A DNA stretch of 17,143 bases, from the NCBI GenBank assembly GCA_030145955.1, contig JASLCR010000033.1, forward strand, positions 1 through 17,143. Direction: 5' to 3'. The position numbers were made by a program, and so were the translations under genes. Shown one piece after another: positions 6,440 through 12,863 of the stretch. This stretch comes from Candidatus Saccharimonadales bacterium. GTDB lineage: Bacteria > Patescibacteriota > Saccharimonadia > Saccharimonadales > Saccharimonadaceae. Under the pieces are notes generated by a model. It searched no databases. It was not told the DNA's origin and saw only the letters and a program-made list of their open reading frames with translations. Positions within the stretch are counted from its first letter, which is position 1. Every line of letters begins with the position of its first letter.

Positions 6440-8551
6440 ATGTCTACAATTAATCCTAACGGCAAGGAGATTACTTCTATTTCAACTGAGTTTCTAGGAA
6501 AGACACTCACACTCGAGGTAAATCGGGTTGGTTTTCGTACCACAGCCAGTGTCCTGGTGAAGTACGGCGAAACGGTGGTGCTCGGAACAACGCAGGTTGG
6601 TTCACGGCCAATTCAGCTCGATTATTTCCCACTATCTGTTGATTATGAAGAAAAGATGTATGCGGCGGGCAAGATCAGCGGTAGTCGTTTTATCAAGCGC
6701 GAAGGCCGCCCGAGCGATGAGGCAATCCTCATCGGTCGTATTATTGATCGTCCGATTCGTCCGCTGTTCCCGAAAGGCTATCGAGCTGAAGTGCAAGTGG
6801 TCGCAAGTGTTCTTTCGATGGACCCGAGCTTCCGACCAGACATGATCGCTATGACAGCAGCGAGCGCAGCGCTTTCGATCAGCGGTGCACCGTTCGACGG
6901 TCCAGTGGCTGGGCTACGAGTTGGCCGTGTAAATGGTGAATTCAAAGCCTTTCTCAGTCCTGAAGAGCGTGAGCAGAGTGACCTTGATCTTGTAGTTGCC
7001 GGTATTGAGAGCGGTGTCGTGATGGTTGAGGCTGGTGCGAATGAAGTTGATGAAGAAGTAGTTATTGAAGCGATTGCATGGGCACACAAGGCTATGCAGC
7101 CAGCGATTGCCCTACAGCGAGAACTTGCCGAGAAAGTAGCCAAAGAAGCAATCGAATACGAACTGGTTCTACCAAACGAAGAAATCCAGGCAGAAGTTGA
7201 CGAATGGGCACACGAAAAACTCGGTGAGAAGCTGCACCATCCATATCCAGAGCGCAATGAAATGATCAATGAGCTTCGTTGGAAGTTCCACGAAGAGATG
7301 GCCGAGAAGATCGGTGAAGACTACGCGGAAAAGCGCGATGAATACGACGAGGCATTCACAATGGCGCTTCATAAAGACGTACGTCGCGGTATTGTCGAAT
7401 CACAAACCCGTCCAGATGGTCGCAAGCTCGATGAAATCCGCCCACTTAGTAGCGAAATTGGCATTTTGCCGCGTGCACACGGCTCGAGCTTGTTTACGCG
7501 TGGTGTCACACAGGGCATGAACGTTGTAACGCTAGCTCCACTTAGTTATGCGCAAATGGTAGACACTATGGAAGTAACTGACGGTGAGCGTCGTTACATG
7601 CATCACTACAATGCACCTGGCTACACCGTTGGTGAGGTACGTCGTCTTGGATCTCCTGGTCGCCGCGAAATTGGGCATGGCTACTTGGCTGAGCGCGCGG
7701 TTATTCCAGTACTTCCAACCGAGGAAGAATTCCCCTACGCCATCCGAAGCGTCACCGAGATCATGAGTCAAAATGGTTCAACTTCAATGGCAGCGACTTG
7801 TAGCTCAGTGCTTGCACTGATGGATGCTGGTGTGCCGTTGAAGCGCCCAGTATCTGGTATCGCGATGGGTCTAATGATGGACGGTGACACACCGTACGTG
7901 CTTTCTGACATTGCCGATGCTGAAGACTTCGCTGGCGACATGGACTTCAAGGTAACTGGTACTGAAAAGGGTATTACAGCTGTACAGATGGACATGAAGC
8001 TTCATGGTCTTCCAGTTGACGTACTCGCACAGGCGATTCGCGCGTCTGGTCCTGGCCGTAAGCATATTCTCGAGCACATGATGACAACGCTCGCGGCACC
8101 AAAGCCAAACCTGAGCCCATATGCGCCACGTATCGAGAAGATTAAAATCAACCCAGACAAGATCGGCGCGGTCATTGGTAAGGGTGGTGAAACCATCAAC
8201 AAAATTACTGCTGAGACAGGTGCTGAGATTGACATCAAAGACGATGGCCTTATCACTGTTGCCAGCCCAGACGGCGAGCACATCCAAAAGGCAATCGACT
8301 GGATCAAGAGCCTAACCGAAGAGCCAGAAGTTGGTCGCACGTACACCGGTACAGTTGTATCGATCAAAGACTTCGGTGCATTTGTAAACATCATGCCGGG
8401 TATCGATGGCATGGTGCATATCTCGCAGCTTAGTGAACAGCGTGTTGAGAAGGTGACCGATGTACTTCATGAAGGCCAAGAGGTAAAAGTAAAGCTGACT
8501 GGTATCGATGAGCGCGGCCGACTTAGCCTAAGTCTCAAAGACGCCGAGTAG
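6440..8551 (+). CDS. pnp: Polyribonucleotide nucleotidyltransferase (PNPase)
   Basis: Phosphorolytic 3'-5' exoribonuclease of mRNA decay, 703 aa, full length for the family. Domains in order: first RNase PH core (about 12-150, with EGRPSDEAILIGR and RPIRPLFP), helical linker (about 240-315), second RNase PH core (about 325-550, with SQTRPDGR), KH domain (about 560-622, with the loop IGKGGE) and S1 domain (about 630-700). The catalytic residues matching E. coli Asp486, Asp492 and Lys494 are Asp496, Asp502 and Lys504 in DFAGDMDFK. The E. coli FFRR loop is replaced by RFIKREGRPS. AAAGGAG (6428-6434) lies five nt before the ATG. It is a core partner of the RNase J encoded 1.6 kb downstream, and the two probably do most mRNA turnover here. 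Confidence 0.98.
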   Translation: MSTINPNGKEITSISTEFLGKTLTLEVNRVGFRTTASVLVKYGETVVLGTTQVGSRPIQLDYFPLSVDYEEKMYAAGKISGSRFIKREGRPSDEAILIGRIIDRPIRPLFPKGYRAEVQVVASVLSMDPSFRPDMIAMTAASAALSISGAPFDGPVAGLRVGRVNGEFKAFLSPEEREQSDLDLVVAGIESGVVMVEAGANEVDEEVVIEAIAWAHKAMQPAIALQRELAEKVAKEAIEYELVLPNEEIQAEVDEWAHEKLGEKLHHPYPERNEMINELRWKFHEEMAEKIGEDYAEKRDEYDEAFTMALHKDVRRGIVESQTRPDGRKLDEIRPLSSEIGILPRAHGSSLFTRGVTQGMNVVTLAPLSYAQMVDTMEVTDGERRYMHHYNAPGYTVGEVRRLGSPGRREIGHGYLAERAVIPVLPTEEEFPYAIRSVTEIMSQNGSTSMAATCSSVLALMDAGVPLKRPVSGIAMGLMMDGDTPYVLSDIADAEDFAGDMDFKVTGTEKGITAVQMDMKLHGLPVDVLAQAIRASGPGRKHILEHMMTTLAAPKPNLSPYAPRIEKIKINPDKIGAVIGKGGETINKITAETGAEIDIKDDGLITVASPDGEHIQKAIDWIKSLTEEPEVGRTYTGTVVSIKDFGAFVNIMPGIDGMVHISQLSEQRVEKVTDVLHEGQEVKVKLTGIDERGRLSLSLKDAE

Positions 8552-8564
8552 TTTCCATTCACGG

Positions 8565-8570
8565 TATAAT
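8565..8570 (+). promoter_or_regulatory. -10 box upstream of the membrane-anchored hypothetical gene
   Basis: TATAAT at 8565-8570, directly after the pnp stop, predicts a start near 8577 and a leader of about 28 nt. The -35 region is poor. Confidence 0.45.
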
Positions 8571-8605
8571 AGGTATATAACCGCTATAACCTAAGGAGCG
8601 TGATG

Positions 8606-9412
8606 ATGACTAAGAAAACGAAACTTTTGCTAGCCGGAGGAATTGCTGGAGCTATTCTATTGATTGGAGGAGTGATTTTAACGCTATGGCTTGCGGTATG
8701 GATGCCACCAAGCAAAGATGACTTTGTAAAGGCCAAAAAAGATGCTGAAAAAATCATAGAATATAGCGGATTGACGCAGATGAATGCATTTGGAGACGCT
8801 ATGAATGTTCAGTATCGCAAAGGTAAAACTGGACAAGAACTGGTTGATGCAACCAAGCAAGAGCGTCAAAAAACACTTGAAGCAGTCGATAATCGTGCCA
8901 AATTAGCCGAACAGCTTCGTGGAAGCCGAGTGCTTCGTGATGCGGAGGTAAAAAAGGCGTATGATGCGTATGCGCCGATCGAAGTGACGTTTGATGCGTA
9001 CGTTCGCAACTACGTAAACGAGTATCCAAAGTATCTGACCTCTGTGGTTAGTTGCTCGAAGCCCTTTAACCTTGGTGTCGAAGCAAAAACCTTGAAGGAA
9101 GCCGCCCAAGTTCATGGAAAGTATGGAAAGATTTGCCTCGAAGACTTGGCACGGCTTGAGAAATCGCCGCTCCCGCCATATGTCACCTATGCCAAAGAGT
9201 TTAAAGCTATGATTAATGAGCGGCAAAAAGTACTGGATGGTTTTGCGAATGGTACGATAAAAGCTAAGGATGCCACTCCTCGTATTACGGCGACGAATGA
9301 GAAGTATCGTACTATCTGGCCAAATGATAAGCTGAAAGAATATCGCAAGTCACAGCTGTTTAACGGTGAATTAAAGAAACTTACCGAAGTACTTGCAAAA
9401 AAGGCAAAGTAA
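8606..9412 (+). CDS. Single-pass membrane protein of unknown function
   Basis: I do not recognise the family. The 268-aa product has a basic start (MTKKTK), one glycine-rich transmembrane segment (about 7-32) and a mostly helical, strongly charged extracytoplasmic part rich in Lys, Glu and Tyr. Two cysteines (150 and 177) could form a disulfide outside the membrane. No signal-peptidase site or lipobox is evident, so it is probably N-terminally anchored. AAGGAG at 8593-8598 lies seven nt before ATG 8606; ATG 8603 and GTG 8600 are in frame but too close to that site. It is 54 bp after pnp and 28 bp before the UDG gene on the same strand, but nothing ties it functionally to either. Confidence 0.75.
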   Translation: MTKKTKLLLAGGIAGAILLIGGVILTLWLAVWMPPSKDDFVKAKKDAEKIIEYSGLTQMNAFGDAMNVQYRKGKTGQELVDATKQERQKTLEAVDNRAKLAEQLRGSRVLRDAEVKKAYDAYAPIEVTFDAYVRNYVNEYPKYLTSVVSCSKPFNLGVEAKTLKEAAQVHGKYGKICLEDLARLEKSPLPPYVTYAKEFKAMINERQKVLDGFANGTIKAKDATPRITATNEKYRTIWPNDKLKEYRKSQLFNGELKKLTEVLAKKAK

Positions 9413-9440
9413 GTCTAGGTAGGGAGTAGAAGTACGTTTC

Positions 9441-10016
9441 ATGGATAAGCAAACAGCGATTGACGATCTTGCAAAAGAAATCATCGAGAACAAACTTTGC
9501 CCAGATCTAGCAGCCAGCGCCACGCAACTTGTGATAGGCGACGGCAACCCAGACGCGGCTATTGTATTTATTGGTGAGGCGCCAGGGAAGCAAGAGGATG
9601 AACAGGGATTGCCATTTGTCGGGGCAAGCGGCAGGTTTCTCAATGAAATGTTAGCCGCTGCTGGTATGGAGCGAAGCGATGTGTATATTACGAATATCGT
9701 AAAATACCGTCCGCCAAACAACCGTGACCCGAGTCCGGAAGAAAAGCGTGAATTTTGGCCGTATCTTATGCGCCAACTTGAAATTATTCAACCAAAGATC
9801 ATCATCACGCTTGGCAGGCACAGCGGCATGTGTTTTATCCCCGATCTGGCAATTTCGCGTGATCACGGTCATGCACGGGTGGTGAAGTATCACGACAATG
9901 AATTTCTTGTTATACCGCTCTATCACCCCGCTGCTGCACTTTATAACGGCTCGATGCGACAGGTGTTAATCGACGATTTTTTGGCTGCTGCGAAGCGTGC
10001 TACCTTGCAAAAGTAG
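9441..10016 (+). CDS. Uracil-DNA glycosylase, family 4-like, lacking the Fe-S cluster cysteines
   Basis: Base-excision repair enzyme that removes uracil from DNA; 191 aa. Family-4 motifs are clear: GEAPGKQED (45-53), LPFVGASGRFLNEML (57-71), TNIVKYRPPNNRDP (84-97), ITLG (122-125) and HPAAAL (162-167). Canonical family-4 enzymes hold a 4Fe-4S cluster through four cysteines. Here only Cys20 is near the N-terminal pair, Tyr89 stands where NIVKC-R-PP has Cys, and Phe105/Trp106 stand where the fourth Cys is expected. Cys131 is elsewhere. The cluster is therefore probably absent. The ATG at 9441 has only a poor GGGAG about 15 nt upstream. The -35 box of the RNase J promoter lies inside the last codons. 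Confidence 0.9.
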   Translation: MDKQTAIDDLAKEIIENKLCPDLAASATQLVIGDGNPDAAIVFIGEAPGKQEDEQGLPFVGASGRFLNEMLAAAGMERSDVYITNIVKYRPPNNRDPSPEEKREFWPYLMRQLEIIQPKIIITLGRHSGMCFIPDLAISRDHGHARVVKYHDNEFLVIPLYHPAAALYNGSMRQVLIDDFLAAAKRATLQK

Positions 10017-10033
10017 TCGCAATTTGCTATAAT
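10005..10033 (+). promoter_or_regulatory. RNase J promoter
   Basis: TTGCAA at 10005-10010, a 17-bp spacer and a perfect TATAAT at 10028-10033. The predicted start is near 10040, giving a leader of about 100 nt. The -35 box overlaps the 3' end of the UDG gene. Confidence 0.75.
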
Positions 10034-10048
10034 GGAGCTACTGTAGTC

Positions 10049-10084
10049 AGGGGAATAACCTAAAAAACTTTCTGAAATACCCCT
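10049..10084 (+). promoter_or_regulatory. Possible hairpin in the RNase J leader
   Basis: AGGGG at 10049-10053 can pair with CCCCT at 10080-10084, and the flanking GTAG and CTAC could extend it across bulges. The loop is long (26 nt), so this is only a candidate. mRNAs for major RNases are often controlled through their leaders. Confidence 0.3.
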
Positions 10085-10143
10085 CCGTATCCCTACTTTT
10101 GAAATTATTAAATTGTTCTAATCAAAAAGGAGAAAAACAATAT

Positions 10144-12264
10144 ATGGGTCAACGTAGACTCTCTACGCCGCAATCTGACGATATGTCGAAACGGCCAAAT
10201 CAACAAAAGAAAAAATCAGACAACACAGTTCTGAACAACACGAATACTCGCCGCGGCGAGGTATTCCGTGCGCAGCGTCGTACCTCAGAAGATGTGAATC
10301 TTCGTGCTTCGCAGCACATTATTAACGTGCCAGTAAACAAGAGTGTATACAATGGCTACGGTGGCAAGCAGTTCAGCCTCGCTGATCAGAAGCGCCAGAA
10401 GCAAACCAACGGTCCAAAGCTTAAGATTATGCCAATTGGCGGTCTAGGTGAAATGGGTATTGGTAAAAACATGATGGCGATCGAATACGATAACGAGATT
10501 ATCGTGATCGATTGTGGTTTCCTATTCCCAGGTAGCGACTATCCAGGTATCAATTACATTACACCTGATACAACGTATCTTGAGGAAAACAAGCACAAAA
10601 TCCGCGGCTGGGCGTTTACACACGGCCACCTTGATCACATCGGCGCATTCCGTCACATCATCCATAAACTTCCGGCACCAGTGTACGCTTCGAAATTCAC
10701 CCTTGGTATGCTTAAGCGCACCATGGAAGAAAGCCAGAGTGGCTATGAGCCAGAGTATTACGAGATGAACCCTGAAACGCACGAGCGTGCACAGCTGGGC
10801 GATAGCTTCAGTATTGAATTTGTTCGGGTAAATCACTCAATTCCTGATGCGACCGCCATCGTTATCCGTACACCACTTGGCGTGCTTGTCGATACCGGTG
10901 ACTGGCGATTTGAGGAGAATCCAGTCGATGGTAAGAAGTTTGATCTTGAGCGTCTGACTGAGATTGCTACTAAAGAAGGCATCTTGCTGCTGATGAACGA
11001 ATCAACCAACTGTGAATCAGACGGTACTCATACACATGGTGAGTTTGATATTCAAGAGAGTATGGGACAGGTGATGGAGAAATATCCAAATTCTCGCCTG
11101 GTAATGAGTTGCTTTAGCTCCCAGCTTCACCGTATGCAGGTAATTCTTGATGAAGCCAAAAAGCACGACCGCAAGGTAGCGTTTGCTGGCTACTCAATGA
11201 TTCAAAACATGGAAGTGGCACTGCGTGCCGGTACGATTAAAGTACCAAAAGATGTCGTCATGAAGATGGAAGATATCGTTAAGCTTCCAGATGGAAAAGT
11301 AACCATCATTTGTACTGGTTCGCAAGGTGAGTTTAACGCTGTACTAAACCGCATGGCATCTGGTTCTCACAAGCACATTAAGATCAAGAACAGCGATGTT
11401 GTGGTCTTTAGCTCAAACCCGATTCCGGGTAATGAAAAATACGTTGTACGTACTGTTGATGGCCTGATGCGTGAAGGCTCTGAAGTGATCCAAAACGGTA
11501 AGACTCACCTCACAGGTGTTGGTCCGCTTCACCTTTCTGGTCACGGCTACTATGACGATCACGTAAAGCTGATCAACGCGCTTAATCCAACCTACTACAT
11601 GCCGATTCATGGTGAGTTTCATATGCTCGTGCATAATGCACGTCTCGCTGAAAAAGAGTGTGGTATCAAGCGCGACAACATTTTTGTCTGTGACAGTGGT
11701 GACGTTATTGAGATTACTTCTGAAGGTGCCAAGAAAGCTGGTCGTATTCCTGTGGGCGGCATCATGTACGACGACAGCGGTGCAATCGTCAGTGAAGTTG
11801 TTCTTAAAGATCGTATTCATATGGCAAATGAAGGTATGTTTGTTGTTGTGCTTACGGTGCAGCGCGGTACTGGTCGCTTGCTGACAAGTCCAGATATTAT
11901 CTCCCGCGGCTTTATTTATCTCCGTGATTCAGAAGAACTTATGGGGCTTATTCGTCAGTACTTGAAGCAAAAAGTTGCTCGCAGTTTTGGCGGCAAGAAA
12001 TTTGATCTTGATCAGATTAAGAAAGAGATCAAAGACGAAATCACACACGTGCTCTACGACCAAACACGCCGTACACCAATTGTGATTCCAGTAATCAATG
12101 AGATCGGTGGTGGCGGCGGGCAGAAGCAGCAGGGCAATAAAAAGCCTGCAGAGCAAAAGCAGCCAGAATTTACTCGCCCGCCAGCAAAGAAGTTCCAACC
12201 ACGCCAAGTGCCGGATACTGAGGCTGTTGAGCCTCGCCAGCGTACTGATGTTCGTGGCTACTAG
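10144..12264 (+). CDS. rnj: Ribonuclease J
   Basis: Metallo-beta-lactamase/beta-CASP ribonuclease with 5'-3' exo- and endonuclease activity, central to mRNA and rRNA processing; 706 aa. The core starts at KLKIMPIGGLGEMG (92-105). Zinc-site motifs are HGHLDH (160-165), NHSIPD (230-235) and DTGDW (250-254). Beta-CASP motifs are SCFSSQ (322-327), GSQGEF (392-397), HLSGHG (463-468) and PIHGEFHML (487-495). The protein has an extra N-terminal tail of about 90 residues, basic and Gln/Asn-rich, and a C-terminal tail from about 655 with a glycine run and many Lys, Gln and Pro, both probably disordered. ATG 10144 has AAGGAG 11 nt upstream; an in-frame TTG at 10099 is poorer. Together with pnp it suggests an RNase J/PNPase decay machine. 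Confidence 0.97.
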   Translation: MGQRRLSTPQSDDMSKRPNQQKKKSDNTVLNNTNTRRGEVFRAQRRTSEDVNLRASQHIINVPVNKSVYNGYGGKQFSLADQKRQKQTNGPKLKIMPIGGLGEMGIGKNMMAIEYDNEIIVIDCGFLFPGSDYPGINYITPDTTYLEENKHKIRGWAFTHGHLDHIGAFRHIIHKLPAPVYASKFTLGMLKRTMEESQSGYEPEYYEMNPETHERAQLGDSFSIEFVRVNHSIPDATAIVIRTPLGVLVDTGDWRFEENPVDGKKFDLERLTEIATKEGILLLMNESTNCESDGTHTHGEFDIQESMGQVMEKYPNSRLVMSCFSSQLHRMQVILDEAKKHDRKVAFAGYSMIQNMEVALRAGTIKVPKDVVMKMEDIVKLPDGKVTIICTGSQGEFNAVLNRMASGSHKHIKIKNSDVVVFSSNPIPGNEKYVVRTVDGLMREGSEVIQNGKTHLTGVGPLHLSGHGYYDDHVKLINALNPTYYMPIHGEFHMLVHNARLAEKECGIKRDNIFVCDSGDVIEITSEGAKKAGRIPVGGIMYDDSGAIVSEVVLKDRIHMANEGMFVVVLTVQRGTGRLLTSPDIISRGFIYLRDSEELMGLIRQYLKQKVARSFGGKKFDLDQIKKEIKDEITHVLYDQTRRTPIVIPVINEIGGGGGQKQQGNKKPAEQKQPEFTRPPAKKFQPRQVPDTEAVEPRQRTDVRGY

Positions 12265-12279
12265 TTAAATAAGCCTCTA

Positions 12280-12308
12280 TTGACAAAATATTTATTGTGT
12301 GTTAGTAT
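12280..12308 (+). promoter_or_regulatory. SemiSWEET gene promoter
   Basis: Consensus TTGACA at 12280-12285, 17-bp spacer and TAGTAT at 12303-12308; TATAGT at 12306-12311 is an alternative -10 with a 20-bp spacer. The expected leader is about 45 nt. Confidence 0.65.
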
Positions 12309-12323
12309 AGTCCTATTAACACA
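12298..12323. promoter_or_regulatory. Inverted repeat over the SemiSWEET -10 region
   Basis: TGTGTTA (12298-12304) and TAACACA (12317-12323) form an exact 7-bp dyad with a 12-nt centre that spans the -10 box and start site. It could be a repressor operator or a small hairpin at the 5' end of the transcript. Confidence 0.4.
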
Positions 12324-12361
12324 TGAAAAAACAGACAAGTAGAAAAGGGTAAATCATTATC

Positions 12362-12679
12362 ATGACAGCACATCTAATCGAGATGCTCTATTTGCTTGCA
12401 GCAACAGCAGCAATCGGGGCTTGTATCCCGCAGCTAAAGCAGCTCATCAAGGCAAAAGCCTCTGACGAATTTAGTCTCGGTACCTGGATGACATGGGCGA
12501 TGACGCAGACAGTAACGCTTATCTACGTGATTAGTATCGGTAATATGCTAATGGCGATGGTCAATGTAGTATGGGTAAGCTTTTATACCGCAATGGCACT
12601 TCTCATTATTCGCTATCGTTACAAGGTCCGCGTCAATGAGATAAGTGCTGCAGGAGAGGTAGAAGCTGAGCCTCTGTAA
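12362..12679 (+). CDS. SemiSWEET/PQ-loop family transporter
   Basis: Small membrane transporter of 105 aa with three predicted helices (about 5-25, 40-60 and 64-85), the size of a SemiSWEET that works as a dimer to move sugars down their gradient. The PQ-loop is clear: ACIPQLKQLIKAKASDEFSL (20-39), with Pro23-Gln24 at the helix hinge. Asn68 in MVNVVW is a plausible pocket residue. A polar tail of about 20 residues ends EAEPL. The Shine-Dalgarno is weak (AAAAGGG about 13 nt upstream). Sugar transport is family knowledge; PQ-loop relatives can carry other substrates. Passive sugar uptake would suit a host-dependent fermenter. The gene has its own promoter and stands apart from RNase J by 97 bp. 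Confidence 0.88.
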   Translation: MTAHLIEMLYLLAATAAIGACIPQLKQLIKAKASDEFSLGTWMTWAMTQTVTLIYVISIGNMLMAMVNVVWVSFYTAMALLIIRYRYKVRVNEISAAGEVEAEPL

Positions 12680-12692
12680 ACCATAAGAAGTA

Positions 12693-12721
12693 TTGCATTT
12701 TGTTGCAATTTATGCTACAAT
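12693..12721 (+). promoter_or_regulatory. ftsK region promoter P1
   Basis: TTGCAT at 12693-12698, an exact 17-bp spacer and TACAAT at 12716-12721. The predicted start is at or next to 12728, which is a GTG that opens a 15-codon ORF. Confidence 0.65.
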
Positions 12722-12727
12722 AAACCT

Positions 12728-12775
12728 GTGAAATACAATCGACAGGTAGATGTCGAGAAAGGTATAATTGTTTAA
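12728..12775 (+). CDS. Possible leaderless 15-aa leader ORF
   Basis: GTG at 12728 is followed by 14 sense codons and TAA (12773-12775), reading (M)KYNRQVDVEKGIIV. It is listed only because the GTG falls where transcription from P1 should begin, and leaderless starts are frequent in this window. The length is within chance, and no homolog is recognised. If translated, it would affect the folding of the two hairpins it overlaps. Confidence 0.2.
   Translation: MKYNRQVDVEKGIIV
12739..12756. promoter_or_regulatory. Dyad 1 upstream of ftsK
   Basis: TCGACA (12739-12744), six nt, TGTCGA (12751-12756): an exact inverted repeat. Its left arm is also the -35 box of P2. Confidence 0.4.
12739..12768 (+). 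promoter_or_regulatory. ftsK region promoter P2
   Basis: TCGACA at 12739-12744 (five of six bases of TTGACA), an 18-bp spacer and TATAAT at 12763-12768. Predicted start near 12775, leader of about 90 nt to ftsK. Confidence 0.55.
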
Positions 12776-12789
12776 TACTTTAAACAATT
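12766..12789. promoter_or_regulatory. Dyad 2 upstream of ftsK, overlapping P2 -10
   Basis: AATTGTTTA (12766-12774), six nt, TAAACAATT (12781-12789): a perfect 9-bp inverted repeat covering the end of the P2 -10 box and the expected start site. As DNA it is operator-like; as RNA it is a weak A/U hairpin with no T-tract after it. Confidence 0.45.
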
Positions 12790-12807
12790 GAAACCCAACC
12801 TCACTCG

Positions 12808-12831
12808 GAAATAAAAGCAAGCTTTCATTTC
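12808..12831. promoter_or_regulatory. Dyad 3 upstream of ftsK
   Basis: GAAATAAAAGC (12808-12818) and GCTTTCATTTC (12821-12831) are inverted repeats matching at 10 of 11 positions around a central AA. The dyad covers the -35 region of P3. Confidence 0.4.
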
Positions 12832-12847
12832 TCTCGTCTTGATGGGT

Positions 12848-12853
12848 TATAAT
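12848..12853 (+). promoter_or_regulatory. ftsK proximal promoter P3 (leaderless)
   Basis: Perfect TATAAT at 12848-12853, ten nt before the ATG at 12864, with no Shine-Dalgarno. The predicted start is about 12860. The -35 (TTCATT at 12824-12829, 18-bp spacer) is weak. Confidence 0.6.
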
Positions 12854-12863
12854 CAAAACAGTT

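Noticed and set aside
6259..6453. 64-codon frame upstream of and overlapping the pnp start, preceded by AGGAG
   Set aside because: It is made of the perfect stem-loop, the putative promoter region and the pnp Shine-Dalgarno; the product is Arg-rich low-complexity with no domain features.
10099..10143. TTG start 15 codons upstream for RNase J
   Set aside because: The ATG at 10144 has AAGGAG at a workable distance, whereas the TTG has no ribosome binding site.
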